The notes: generated from the sequence alone by a model not told the origin. Positions 7,287 to 15,949 are shown, counted from the first letter of the stretch. The stretch: DNA of 64,000 nucleotides from CAVPDE01 sp963707125 (GCA_963707125.1 CAVPOU010000023.1:1-64000), one strand, 5' to 3'. Made by a program: numbers and translations.

Positions 7287-8168
7287 ATGATTCAAGAAAC
7301 AAGAACAGCACTCGAGATAAGAATCCGGGAGAAGGCCAGACCGATCAAGGATCTGGTCGGGCGAGATGTGCTCATCCTCGATGAGGTTGATGCTGATGCC
7401 ATTGCTCAGGATCTGGGCCTGACTCTCCTCGATGCCTACAGGGCAACGCTAAGCCTTGGCATATACCCGCGCCGCTACCTGAGAAATCGAGACGGCATCT
7501 CTCTTCAGGATCAAATCAAACTCGCTGAGTCAAGAGTCGCTGTGGTGGGAGCGGGCGGGCTTGGCGGAACCGTGATCCAGCTCCTGGGACGGATCGGCAT
7601 AGGCAGGCTGACCGTCGTTGATTGCGATGTTTTCGATGAGACCAACCTGAATCGTCAGGCCTTCTGTACCAGGGATTGGGTCGGTCACCCAAAAGCCCTC
7701 GCTGTTCAGGCTCAACTCAAATCCATCAACCCGACTGTGGAGGTACACGCCCACATCGTTCGGCTTGACTCAGCCAATGGTCCGGAGATTCTGACCGGCT
7801 CCCAGGTGATTGTGGATGCTCTAGACAATGTCAAAGACCGCCTGACTCTCGAAGCTCTGGCCAAGACCCTGGGGGTTCCTTTCGTTCATGGGGCGCTTGC
7901 CGGCTTCGAAGGCCAGCTCATGACGGTATTTCCCGAAGATCCGGGGCTCAAGCAGATTTACGGAAGCGGCGATGACAGAGGCAGCGCGGCCAATCGGCCT
8001 GAGTTCCTTTTGGGGGTGCCGTCTATCACCCCTTCGATTGTGGCCACTCTCGAAGCCATGGAAGTACTCAAGATTTTGCTCAATCGCGGGACCCCCTTCA
8101 GAAACAAAATGGTTTACATTGATCTTGAGAGAGGCGAGTGGAGTCAGTTTGGTTTTCAAGGTGAATAG
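7287..8168 (+). CDS. ThiF/MoeB-like E1 adenylyltransferase, no zinc site
   Basis: 293-aa E1-like protein. A ~75-residue N-terminal extension (REKARPIKDLVGRDVLILDEVDADAIAQ) precedes the adenylation domain: ATP loop VVGAGGLGGTV, DCDVFDETNLNRQ, and VIVDALDNVKDRL. After FVHGALAGFEGQLMTVFPED the usual zinc-binding CXXC pairs of MoeB/ThiF are absent; the only cysteines are elsewhere, unlike the paralogue at 55566. The predicted catalytic Cys is also not evident. It probably adenylates the C-terminal Gly-Gly of the MoaD at 6677. Next gene follows after 19 bp, so these form an operon with the ferredoxin-nitroreductase and membrane protein. AAGGG 7 nt before the ATG supports the start. Confidence 0.85.
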   Translation: MIQETRTALEIRIREKARPIKDLVGRDVLILDEVDADAIAQDLGLTLLDAYRATLSLGIYPRRYLRNRDGISLQDQIKLAESRVAVVGAGGLGGTVIQLLGRIGIGRLTVVDCDVFDETNLNRQAFCTRDWVGHPKALAVQAQLKSINPTVEVHAHIVRLDSANGPEILTGSQVIVDALDNVKDRLTLEALAKTLGVPFVHGALAGFEGQLMTVFPEDPGLKQIYGSGDDRGSAANRPEFLLGVPSITPSIVATLEAMEVLKILLNRGTPFRNKMVYIDLERGEWSQFGFQGE

Positions 8169-8187
8169 AGGAGGAGAGGAGCAAACA

Positions 8188-9012
8188 ATGAATTTTATTT
8201 CTGTTGATCGCGAAAAGTGCAACCAAGATGGGATCTGCGTCAGTGAATGTCCTGCCCGTATCATCGTGATGGACCCGAAGGAGGGCTATCCTGTTCCCAC
8301 ATCGGACTTCAAGGATTTCTGTTTGAAATGCGGCCACTGTGTGAGCGTCTGTCCTGCGGACGCGCTTCGCCTGGATTGGCTAGGTCCGGAGAAATGCCCG
8401 CCCATTAAAAAAGAAATGGGACTGACTCCTGAACAGGCCGAGCAGTTTCTAAGCGGCCGCCGTTCCATCCGGACTTTTAAAGACAAAAAGGTGCCCAGAG
8501 ATATCATCGAAAGACTGCTGCAAGTCGCCTGCTCAGCCCCATCGGCCAAGAACCAGCAGCCATGGCACTGGATCGTGATCCAGGAACCTGCTGAGGTTCG
8601 GAGACTCGCGGGTATGGTCATCGATGCGATGCGGATGGTTATTCAGGCTGACCCTCAAATAGCGCTGACCATGGGGTTCCAACGTGCGGTGGCGAGCTGG
8701 GATCAAGGGTACGATCGCATCTGTCGGGGAGCGCCTCATCTTATCCTGGGTCACGCCGACAAGAACTGGGTCTTCGGGCCTGAAGATACGGCATTGGCCT
8801 TGAGCCTGCTGGACCTCTACGCGACGAGCCTCGGGTTGGGAGCCTGCTGGGCCGGCTATGTGTACAAAACCGTGAACGCCTATCCCCCCTTGTTTGAGGC
8901 TCTGGGTCTGCCTGCAGATCACCTCGCTTTTGGAGCGATGATGATCGGATACCCTAAGTTCAACTACAGGCGTATTCCCGTGCGCAACAGGCCTCGGGTG
9001 ACCTGGAAGTAG
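8188..9012 (+). CDS. Ferredoxin-nitroreductase fusion
   Basis: 274-aa flavoprotein. Residues ~1-60 form a two-[4Fe-4S] ferredoxin domain: CNQDGICVSECPARII and CLKCGHCVSVCPADAL (CX2CX2CX3C in the second; the first has CX4CX3C, one ligand provided earlier or a variant spacing). Residues ~85-274 are a nitroreductase-fold FMN domain with SGRRSIRTFKDKKVP, SAPSAKNQQPWHWIVI and GLGACWAGYVY. Such fusions use ferredoxin electrons to reduce nitro, quinone or enone groups (family knowledge). Start at 8188 follows GGAGAGGA; a longer frame from 7972 overlaps the preceding gene and is rejected. The context suggests it can take electrons made by the AOR. Confidence 0.9.
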   Translation: MNFISVDREKCNQDGICVSECPARIIVMDPKEGYPVPTSDFKDFCLKCGHCVSVCPADALRLDWLGPEKCPPIKKEMGLTPEQAEQFLSGRRSIRTFKDKKVPRDIIERLLQVACSAPSAKNQQPWHWIVIQEPAEVRRLAGMVIDAMRMVIQADPQIALTMGFQRAVASWDQGYDRICRGAPHLILGHADKNWVFGPEDTALALSLLDLYATSLGLGACWAGYVYKTVNAYPPLFEALGLPADHLAFGAMMIGYPKFNYRRIPVRNRPRVTWK

Positions 9013-9021
9013 GGAAGAAAG

Positions 9022-9972
9022 ATGGACCATGGATTGACGCAATACGAGGCGCGCGAACGCTTCCTCTGGTTTTTGTTTCTGCTCGTTTGCCTGCTCATGG
9101 CTTTACCTGCGGTGTGGCTTCATCTTGCCGGAGTTCCCCGCACTCCTGTGATAGCGACGACCTCAGAGGCTCTCAAATCCTACGCCTACTGGTCACAGCG
9201 GCACTGGATGCACGTCGGCCCCCTTGGGAAGCTGCTGGCCTACCTGGCATGGGTTGCGATTTTATTCATCCTGACCCGTTTCTTGTGGCTCATCGCACAG
9301 TTTATAGGGAAGGGATCTCTCCTTCGGAGCTTGCGCGAAATGATGTCGAGCCTGAAGAGCCGCCAAACCGCCAAACCCTGGGATTCCACAACCGATGCGC
9401 AGAAGAAACCTTATGCCGGCTTCGCCCTTATGGTCAGCCGTCTGAATCACCCCTCCCGTTTTCTGCTTCATGCTTTTCGGCGAGCCCAATACACCCTGTC
9501 CTCCACGCCCGGAATACCCTTCACAGACGGCTTGATCGAGCGCCAGCAGCGCCTCTCTGATATGGATCGACAGATATTTAAGAGTTCCTGGACCGCTTTT
9601 CGCTGGATACTGCGCCTGTTGCCCATACTGGCTGCCCTGCAGAGCTTCTGGCTGATCTACTCTGAGACCCAGCTGTTCCTCGGTAAACAGAGCGAATTTG
9701 AACAATTTGCCAATGCTTTTTGGCCTGCCATGCTGCCCTTGGTCCAGCTAACGGCTTTGGCGATACTTTTGGGACTTGCCTATGCTTTTCTAAATCGTCT
9801 GGAAGGCCTTTACCTGGCGAACCTGGATGCATCGCTCTACGATCAAATACTCTCCGAGTTACCCATCCGCAGTTCAGACACCCTACTCATTCTTAACTCG
9901 CTGCAGAAACACTTCCGCGAACTTCAAGTCACCCTGAAACGCCTAGAGCTTGAAATAAAGGATAAGAAATGA
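9022..9972 (+). CDS. Membrane protein, possibly MotA/ExbB-like
   Basis: 316-aa inner-membrane protein with about four hydrophobic segments: near residues 15-37, 65-90, 190-215 and 232-258. Long polar cytoplasmic-looking region between TM2 and TM3 (contains RHAF-type basic helix) and a helical C-terminal tail (SLQKHFRELQVTLKRLELEIKDKK). This 2+2 arrangement with a large central loop recalls MotA/TolQ/ExbB proton-channel proteins, but I see no firm motif and no ExbD-like partner adjacent. Ten bases after the nitroreductase stop, so co-transcribed. Followed immediately by a palindrome (9979-10042) that may end the transcript. Function unknown. Confidence 0.65.
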   Translation: MDHGLTQYEARERFLWFLFLLVCLLMALPAVWLHLAGVPRTPVIATTSEALKSYAYWSQRHWMHVGPLGKLLAYLAWVAILFILTRFLWLIAQFIGKGSLLRSLREMMSSLKSRQTAKPWDSTTDAQKKPYAGFALMVSRLNHPSRFLLHAFRRAQYTLSSTPGIPFTDGLIERQQRLSDMDRQIFKSSWTAFRWILRLLPILAALQSFWLIYSETQLFLGKQSEFEQFANAFWPAMLPLVQLTALAILLGLAYAFLNRLEGLYLANLDASLYDQILSELPIRSSDTLLILNSLQKHFRELQVTLKRLELEIKDKK

Positions 9973-9978
9973 CGTAAC

Positions 9979-10042
9979 ATTTTAGCTTTTTGAAATGGTC
10001 ACAAGAAAAGGCCATCACCAATCTATTTCAAAAAGCTGAAAT
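9979..10042. repeat. Palindrome, short member of the TTTTAGCTTTTTGAAAT family
   Basis: 18-bp arms ATTTTAGCTTTTTGAAAT (9979-9996) and its complement with one mismatch (10025-10042), separated by 28 nt. The left arm and following GTCACAAGAAAAGGCCAT match the ends of the 340-bp element at 27496-27835. It lies between two convergent genes and could serve as a bidirectional terminator. Confidence 0.8.
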
Positions 10043-10053
10043 TCATGGGAACT

Positions 10054-11167
10054 TCATTTTTCCAGGAAATCCCGGCGACTGAGCGACAGATCAATGGTGG
10101 TCTCCCTGACCACACCCCCACGAAGGAATTTCACCGGCAGGCGATCCGAGTCAGCGAACCGCTTATTGGCTTCTACGAGGCAATCGCTGTTGCAGGCTTC
10201 CTCTTCCCCGAAGGAGATCACCAAATCCCCGCCCAAAAGGAAATCCCGGCCCAGCATCCGCGCCTGCACAGAGCCGCCCTGCAAACCTGCCTTGTCCGCA
10301 GGGCTGCCTTTGGCCACCCGCTCGATGAGCAGCCCTCCTTTGAGATCGCGATTCAGCAACCTGGCAACCCCTTCTTCGTTTAAATAAATTCCTTCAATGC
10401 CGAGCCAGAAACGGTCTTTGAAGGAAAGGAGCGCCTTGGCCGTGTTGATGGGCACCACGAAACCAATGCCCTGGAAACCGCCGCTCACCGAAAGGATCCG
10501 CGAGGCAATGCCGACCACTTGCCCCTTCGAATTCAGCAAAGGTCCCCCGCTGTTACCCACATTGATGGCTGCATCGGTCTGGATGAACCTTGCTGGAATG
10601 GTGCCGTCGTAGAAGCGACCAAAGTCGCGAAATCCGCTGATGTGCCCCACGGAAAAAGAGTTCTCAAGCCCGTACGGGCTCCCTATGGCATAGGCCGCCT
10701 GCCCGACGACCAGCCCATCTGAATCTCCAAGCTCTGCATGCTGAAGCCCAGGCACCGGCTCGATGAACCTGATGAGAGCAATGTCCGCGCCGGCCTCGCT
10801 AAAGAGAAATTCGGCAGGAGTGCAAGTTCCCGTCCTGAGTCTTCACTATGATTTCCTCTGCGCCGCTGACCACGTGGGCGGCCGTGAGGACATGGCACTG
10901 GGGCGAAATCAACACCCCGCTTCCAAGGGCCTTCTGCTGCACCTCCCTTCCCTCCTGAAAGACCTTCTGAGAAGTCAAGATGGTGACGACAGAAGGCAAA
11001 ACTTTGCGGTAAACCCGGGCCGATTGAGCCTCATCGACTGTCAGATAATCCGGCGCCTTCCGCTCCTTGGGTCCTGCAATGACCTCGGCCGAGCAGGAAG
11101 TGGCGACAAAGCCGTACAGAACAACGATGAATACCAGAAAAAAAATGTTTCGGGGCGCATCTTTCAT
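10054..11167 (-). pseudogene. HtrA/DegP-like serine protease, frameshifted
   Basis: Trypsin-like protease with one PDZ domain, broken by one frameshift at about 10805-10835. Start at 11167, N-terminal hydrophobic signal (NIFFLVFIVVLYGFVATSC) with a possible lipoprotein Cys. First frame gives GSGVLISPQCHVLTAAHVV with catalytic His, up to KTQDGNLH; the downstream frame resumes at TPAEFLFSEAGADIALIRF with catalytic Asp, then AINVGNSGGPLLNS with catalytic Ser. PDZ near the end (GGLLIERVAKGSPADKAGLQGG). All triad residues survive, so the break may be a sequencing error; otherwise the gene is dead, since the first frame stops at 10799. Periplasmic quality control is the usual role of this family. 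Confidence 0.85.
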
Positions 11168-11543
11168 GGATTTCCTGTGCCCGCCCCGCAGATGACACGC
11201 AGAACTCGAAGGCCTTTGGAGTCCTGGTAACGCGCAGAGATTGGTCATAATAGAATGATCTCCTTTTCCTGAACTATACCAGTGTCCTGATGCAGAATCA
11301 AAGCAGATTTGCGCCGAGGCCAACACATGGCCATAGACCTTTCCCGTTGACATGGACCACTGATTTCCTGTATCGACTGTAACATCCCCAACATTAGAAT
11401 CCTAGACTGCAAGTTCTCTGCAATTTGCGCAGAAGTTCTTATTGGGGCCTTGCTATTTTATACCCTAACTTCTTCGCAAGCCGCGCAGAAGGATTTGAGC
11501 CCGGCAGCGGGTAACCGTCCATAGAGGACAAAAGGAGGAGGCT
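11168..11543. other. Intergenic, divergent promoter region
   Basis: No gene supported. Separates the minus-strand protease from the plus-strand membrane protein and must hold both promoters. AAAGGAGGAGG precedes the gene at 11544. Repeated words around CTTCGCAAGCCGCGCAGAAGG and TTTGCGCAGAAGTTCTT are visible but no convincing -35/-10 pair. Confidence 0.4.
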
Positions 11544-12137
11544 ATGAACCTGTCCGTTGGGAACAAAAATGTGGTCATTGGGCTTGTGGTGCTGATCCTT
11601 TATCTGTCCATGTCTTTCTTCATTGAGCGGACATCAGCACTGCACCAGTTTCACGAGAAGGCAGCGGCCGCGGTGGTGGATACCAAGAATTCGTCCAACC
11701 TTATCGATCACCAGGTCGTTGACCTGAAGCGTGGTCCTGCCTATCGGACTGGAGGAATCTATTTTACGAACCACTACCCCGCTTCCTATGTGCGCGTGCC
11801 AAACTCAGGTCGGGATGCCGGGTACAACATGAGATGGTATGCCTGGATGTTCGCCCTGTTCAACATCGCAATCGGAGTCATCGTGGGCATTCAGAACCTG
11901 GCAAGCGCACGGCTGCGCGCGTGGGCGTCCTGGCTTGCGATCGTCGGAGTAGTGCTTTACCCCCTTCGAGATACGGTCAGCTTTTGGGGGCGCTTTTTGG
12001 ATCCCAAGTTTTCAGCAGGATTCGCCGGGCCGGTGCTTTATCCCCTCATGTGGATCGGCGGCACAGCCATGGGCTTGGCCCTGTTCTTATCGCTCATCGT
12101 CTTTGTGCAAGGGGCGCGACAGGCAGCCATCAAGTAA
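11544..12137 (+). CDS. Membrane protein of unknown function, 197 aa
   Basis: Four predicted membrane segments: residues ~10-28, ~95-115, ~122-142 and ~160-190. Between the first and second is a ~65-residue periplasmic loop (HQFHEKAAAAVVDTKNSSNLID...YFTNHYPASYVRVPNSGRDAGYN). No Cys pairs, heme CXXCH or transporter motif. I do not recognise a family. A strong AAAGGAGGAGG lies 6 nt before the ATG. Followed at 112 bp by the phosphoesterase gene in the same direction; an operon is possible. Confidence 0.7.
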   Translation: MNLSVGNKNVVIGLVVLILYLSMSFFIERTSALHQFHEKAAAAVVDTKNSSNLIDHQVVDLKRGPAYRTGGIYFTNHYPASYVRVPNSGRDAGYNMRWYAWMFALFNIAIGVIVGIQNLASARLRAWASWLAIVGVVLYPLRDTVSFWGRFLDPKFSAGFAGPVLYPLMWIGGTAMGLALFLSLIVFVQGARQAAIK

Positions 12138-12248
12138 ATGGCAAGGATTCGAGGGGCGGGAACTCTGGAATGCATGGATCGGGACGGCCATTGCACTTCC
12201 GATTAAATCACGTCCTCCGGCGACGTTTGCCGTGAATGAAATCGACCT

Positions 12249-13469
12249 ATGGTAAGTGGATTGCCTTTCGGTTCTCTTCGCATCATCATCATGACTCTCG
12301 CGGTGCTGGCGCAGATAACCCTCTTCCTGTATATCCGGCACCGCATCCGGTCCTCGCGCCGATCCGACCGTTTCAAGTCCGGAGCTGTCTTCCTGGTGGG
12401 TGCAGCCATTGTCCTACTCTTTTCTGCAAACTGGCAAATCATGTTCAAGCCTATCCCTTGGGTCGATCCGCCGTTGGCCGCCCAGTATAGCCTGTTTTAT
12501 CCTCCGGCGGTCTGGAGCTTTGGTTCGCTTTTCTCCGCCCTGCTTCTCGGTCTCACGCTGGTTATCCTCTGGCTTGGGCGGATGGTCGTTCGGCTGTGTC
12601 AGAGCATGGTCGGCCAGGCCGCTTCCGATCCTCCGAATCCCGGCCGCCGCCGTTTTCTACAAGCCGGAGTGGGTGGAATTGCCTCAGTGCCCTTTATTCT
12701 TTCCGGGTATGGGGCAACGTATGCGGCCAAAACCCATCAAGTCCGGGAAGTCACTGTGCCATTTGGCCGCTCGCTGCGTGTGGTCCAGCTCACCGACCTT
12801 CATGCCGGTATTTTCATGACCCGGGACGAAATCCGGCGCTATGTCGAGCAGGCCATCTCACTCCGACCGGATCTGTTTGTTCTTACCGGCGACTTCATTT
12901 CGAACTCGCTTTCCTTTCTCCCGGGCTGCCTGGAGGAGATGGCAAAGGTCCGGGCCCGTTACGGCACCTTCACCACGCTGGGAAACCATGAACACTGGTA
13001 CGGAGGGCTGAGCGAACTCCAGACGATTTTCCGGAACTCCGGAATCCCGCTCCTGCAGAACACCCATCAGGTGATTCAGACCGAACAGGGTCCCTTTGCC
13101 GTTGCCGGAATCGATGACATGCGCTCCGGCCGTCCTGACCTTGAGGAAGCCTTGGCCGGGCTGGATTCCGGTATCCCGACACTTCTCCTGTCGCATCGCC
13201 CGGAGATCTTTCCTCGCGCCGCTGCCCGTGGGATTCCCCTCACCCTGTCCGGCCACTATCACGGAGGCCAGGTGAAGCTGAGCCTGCCCGGAGGGGACGT
13301 GAGCCTCGCGCACCTGCGGACCCCTTATCCCGAGGGTCTTTACCGGATAAAGACTTGCTATCTGTACGTCAGCCGAGGGATCGGCACCACCTTTACTCCG
13401 GTGCGATTGAACGCTCCGCCTGAGATCACCCTGATCCACCTGACTTACCGCTCCGGTTTGGAAAGCTGA
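12249..13469 (+). CDS. Membrane-anchored metallophosphoesterase (YkuE-like)
   Basis: 406-aa protein. Residues ~10-125 contain three membrane helices; then NPGRRRFLQAGVGGIASVPFIL is a fourth hydrophobic segment preceded by a twin-Arg-like RRRFLQ. The rest is a calcineurin-like dimetal phosphoesterase: VVQLTDLHAG (D-x-H), LTGDFISNS (GD), TLGNHEHW (GNHE), LLLSHRPE and LSGHYHGGQ (GHxH), all ligands present. The domain faces the periplasm if the topology is right. YkuE-type enzymes act in the cell envelope, some on lipid-linked phosphates such as UDP-diacylglucosamine analogues; the substrate here is unknown. Ribosome-binding site weak. Confidence 0.85.
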   Translation: MVSGLPFGSLRIIIMTLAVLAQITLFLYIRHRIRSSRRSDRFKSGAVFLVGAAIVLLFSANWQIMFKPIPWVDPPLAAQYSLFYPPAVWSFGSLFSALLLGLTLVILWLGRMVVRLCQSMVGQAASDPPNPGRRRFLQAGVGGIASVPFILSGYGATYAAKTHQVREVTVPFGRSLRVVQLTDLHAGIFMTRDEIRRYVEQAISLRPDLFVLTGDFISNSLSFLPGCLEEMAKVRARYGTFTTLGNHEHWYGGLSELQTIFRNSGIPLLQNTHQVIQTEQGPFAVAGIDDMRSGRPDLEEALAGLDSGIPTLLLSHRPEIFPRAAARGIPLTLSGHYHGGQVKLSLPGGDVSLAHLRTPYPEGLYRIKTCYLYVSRGIGTTFTPVRLNAPPEITLIHLTYRSGLES

Positions 13470-13778
13470 TGCCACTCGCGATTGGAAAAACTCTGACTGC
13501 CACCATGTTCGTCCCCACGACTCGCATACAGTGCAGATTTTTATGAGGAAATCACATTCATGCATTCTGAGGGCTCTGGGATATGTTGCGTATCGTTAGT
13601 GGAAAGGGGGTATCGGTTTTCCTCCATGAGCGACTTGAAGTGCAAATCTTCAATCCGGCGTCATACTAGAATACAGGATCTAGACATCTCTCCCAAAAAG
13701 GTCTATCCTTAGTTTGGTTTTTGACAAATCAGTCTTCCGGTAAACTTTCAGCATAACCCTAACCTTCTGGAGATGGCT
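13470..13778. other. Intergenic upstream of cyclase
   Basis: No gene seen. A TTGACA at 13721-13726 is followed at only 14 bp by TAAACT, too close for a standard sigma-70 promoter. The stretch probably contains the promoter for the leader ORF and cyclase. Confidence 0.35.
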
Positions 13779-13865
13779 ATGAAAGCACGCCACCCGAAGG
13801 GTTTGAAAGTGAAGCCTCTGAGGGACTTCGGTTCCCTTCGGAGGCTTTTTTATTGTGGGGAGTGA
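13779..13865 (+). CDS. Possible 28-aa leader peptide before the cyclase
   Basis: A short frame starting at ATG 13779 with CTGGAG 8 nt upstream encodes a basic peptide (begins MKARHPKGLKVK and ends RRLFYCGE) and stops 4 bp before the cyclase ATG. It overlaps a terminator-like hairpin (13812-13852), so ribosomes on the peptide would open the hairpin. The cyclase Shine-Dalgarno (GGGGAG) lies within its last codons, allowing translational coupling. Too short to be sure that it is translated. Confidence 0.35.
   Translation: MKARHPKGLKVKPLRDFGSLRRLFYCGE
13812..13852 (+). terminator. Terminator-like hairpin in cyclase leader
   Basis: AAGCCTC (13812-13818) pairs with GAGGCTT (13841-13847), extended inward by GAGGGA/TCCC; apical loop near CTTCGGT; followed by TTTTTTATT. 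It has the form of an intrinsic terminator but lies 18 bp before the cyclase start, so it is a candidate attenuator. Confidence 0.65.
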
Positions 13866-13869
13866 TCTT

Positions 13870-15762
13870 ATGTCACCAGAGTCCTTTAAGCGCAAGCTCA
13901 CGGCTATTCTGAGTGCGGATGTGAAAGGGTACAGTCGCCTCATGGGTGAGAATGAGGCCAAGACCGTCAAGACCCTTACCGCTTATAGGAAAATCATGGA
14001 CGAACTGACCCAGCAGCACCGGGGACGAATCATAGACTCGCCGGGGGACAATATACTGGCCGAGTTCGCGAGTGTAGTAGATGCGGTACAATGCGCGGTA
14101 GCAGCTCAAAACGAGTTCAAGGCACGGAATGCAGAGCTTCCTGAGAACCGTCGTATGGAGTTTCGCATAGGAGTGAATCTCGGGGATGTGATTGAGGAGG
14201 AAGGCCGTATCTATGGCGACGGGGTAAACATTGCTGCCAGGCTAGAGGCCATTGCCGATCCTGGTGGAATCTGCATCTCCAAGACAGCCTTTGATCACAT
14301 TGAGAGCAAATTGCCTTTGGGATATGAGTATCTCGGAGAGCAGACCGTCAAGAACATAGCGAAGCCGGTGGGGGCGTACAGAGTTGTGCTGGAACCAAGG
14401 ATTACGGTGGTTGGTGCTGGTAAGAAGAAGGTTCCCTTCAGACAACTTCGTCTCACTCTGGCAATAGCGGTGATTCTGATCCTTCTGGCTGGTGGTTTGG
14501 CCCTGCGGCAGTTTGCGCTTCGGCCATCCCAGGAGCTTAAGGAACAGGCTTCCAAGGAGAGAAGAGTTTTCCCTCTACCCGATAAACCTTCGATCGTCAT
14601 TCTCCCCTTCGTCAATATGAGCGATGACCCTCAGCAGGAATTCTTCAGTGACGGACTCACCGAGGAAATCATCACCGCTCTGTCAAAGACCCCCAAGTTA
14701 TTCGTCATCGCCCGGAACTCCTCCTTTGTCTATAAAGGAAGATCGGTGAACGTTCAACAAGTGAGCCGTGAGCTGGGCGTTAAGCATGTGCTGGAAGGAA
14801 GCGTCCGAAGGAGTGGGGATCAACTGCGCATCACCGCTCAGCTCATTGAAGCGCCCACTGGAAACCATCTCTGGTCAGAGCGCTACGAGAGGTCTATGGG
14901 AGAGATATTCGCGGTGCAGGATGAGATCACCCTGGCCATCGTGAGAGCCATGCAGGTAACCCTTACATCGGGCGAGCAGGCCCGCCTGAGTGGAAAGGGG
15001 ACGAAGAACCTCGAAGCTTATCTCAAGACGATAGAAGCAAACGAACAGTTCTTCCTGATGAACAGGCAGGGCAGCTTGAAAGCGAAGGAGTTCGCCAAGG
15101 AGGCCATTTCCCTGGATCCCAAGTACGCATTTCCCCATGCGGTACTGGCCAATGCCCACATGCTGGATGCGTGGTTCAGATTCAGCGAATCCCCCGAGGA
15201 ACCCCTGAAGCTGGCGGACGATGCGGCTCACAAGGCCCTGGAACTTGATGACAGCGATCCTTGCATCCACAGCGCCTTGACGAATCTTTATGTGATGCAA
15301 AGGCAATATGACAAGGCTATCGCCTCAGCCGAACGCGCGCTGGCCCTCGGCCCCGGTGCAGCTCGATCTCAATCCAGCATGGGTACGGCTCTCGCTTTCT
15401 CATGCAGATTCAATGAGGCTATCCCGTTCTACGAAGAGGCTATCCGCCTGGATCCGTATCCTCCCGGTACACTGTTCCGATTACTCGGCGGCGCGTACAG
15501 TGCGGTCGGACGCCATGACGAGGCGCTCAAGGCATATGAAAAGGCGCTCAAGCTGAATCCCACTGACCTCTTCGCCCATCTGAGCCTTGCGGGCCAGTAC
15601 GTCGAACTAGGCAGAGACGAGCAGGCGCGTGCCGAGGCCAGGGAAGTATTGAGATTGCACCCCAAGTTCTCGCTGGATTCCTTTGCAAAGACCCTCACTT
15701 ACAAGGACCAGTCCGTTGTAGATCGGCGTATGGAGCTGTTGCGAAAGGCGGGGCTGAAGTGA
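13870..15762 (+). CDS. Class III adenylate/guanylate cyclase with TPR repeats
   Basis: 630-aa signalling protein. Residues ~10-175 form the class III cyclase domain: AILSADVKGYSRLM (metal Asp), IIDSPGDNILAEF (second Asp), MEFRIGVNLGDVIEEEGRIYGDGVNIAARLE. Then a membrane helix at ~195-220 (LTLAIAVILILLAGGLAL). After it a TolB/FlgO-like domain (KPSIVILPFVNMSDDPQQEFFSDGLTEEI) and at least five tetratricopeptide repeats to the C-terminus (AIPFYEEAIRLDPYPPG, ALKAYEKALKLNPTD). This architecture is common in rhizobia and Desulfobacterota; it makes cAMP or cGMP in the cytoplasm and senses through the periplasmic or cytoplasmic TPR part. ATG 13870 has GGGGAG 7 nt upstream and is preferred over GTG 13855. 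Confidence 0.88.
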   Translation: MSPESFKRKLTAILSADVKGYSRLMGENEAKTVKTLTAYRKIMDELTQQHRGRIIDSPGDNILAEFASVVDAVQCAVAAQNEFKARNAELPENRRMEFRIGVNLGDVIEEEGRIYGDGVNIAARLEAIADPGGICISKTAFDHIESKLPLGYEYLGEQTVKNIAKPVGAYRVVLEPRITVVGAGKKKVPFRQLRLTLAIAVILILLAGGLALRQFALRPSQELKEQASKERRVFPLPDKPSIVILPFVNMSDDPQQEFFSDGLTEEIITALSKTPKLFVIARNSSFVYKGRSVNVQQVSRELGVKHVLEGSVRRSGDQLRITAQLIEAPTGNHLWSERYERSMGEIFAVQDEITLAIVRAMQVTLTSGEQARLSGKGTKNLEAYLKTIEANEQFFLMNRQGSLKAKEFAKEAISLDPKYAFPHAVLANAHMLDAWFRFSESPEEPLKLADDAAHKALELDDSDPCIHSALTNLYVMQRQYDKAIASAERALALGPGAARSQSSMGTALAFSCRFNEAIPFYEEAIRLDPYPPGTLFRLLGGAYSAVGRHDEALKAYEKALKLNPTDLFAHLSLAGQYVELGRDEQARAEAREVLRLHPKFSLDSFAKTLTYKDQSVVDRRMELLRKAGLK

Positions 15763-15820
15763 CATGAGAGTCTATGCGGTGACGGATGATAGCCATGCGG
15801 GGGTTGAGGTGAAATGAAAT

Positions 15821-15884
15821 GTCATTCCGTGCTTGACACGGAATCCAGTCGGGTTTTCTGGATACCGGCTTTCGCCGGTATGAC
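15821..15884. repeat. REP-like double palindrome, copy 2
   Basis: GTCATTCCGTG/CACGGAAT hairpin ending TCCAG (15821-15848), then CTGGA with TACCGGC/GCCGGTA ending TGAC (15858-15884), followed by GCAAGCGGCGGGGAAT. Same layout as 5947-6014. Confidence 0.8.
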
Positions 15885-15949
15885 GAATTCGCCGCAAGCG
15901 GCGGGGAATCCAACCCTAAGGGAATTCAATCCGGAGGACCTAGCGACAC

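Noticed and set aside
7972..8187. N-terminal extension of the nitroreductase
   Set aside because: Overlaps the end of the ThiF-like gene; GGAGAGGA and conserved start are at 8188.
13721..13746. TTGACA/TAAACT promoter before the cyclase leader
   Set aside because: Spacer of 14 bp is too short for sigma-70.
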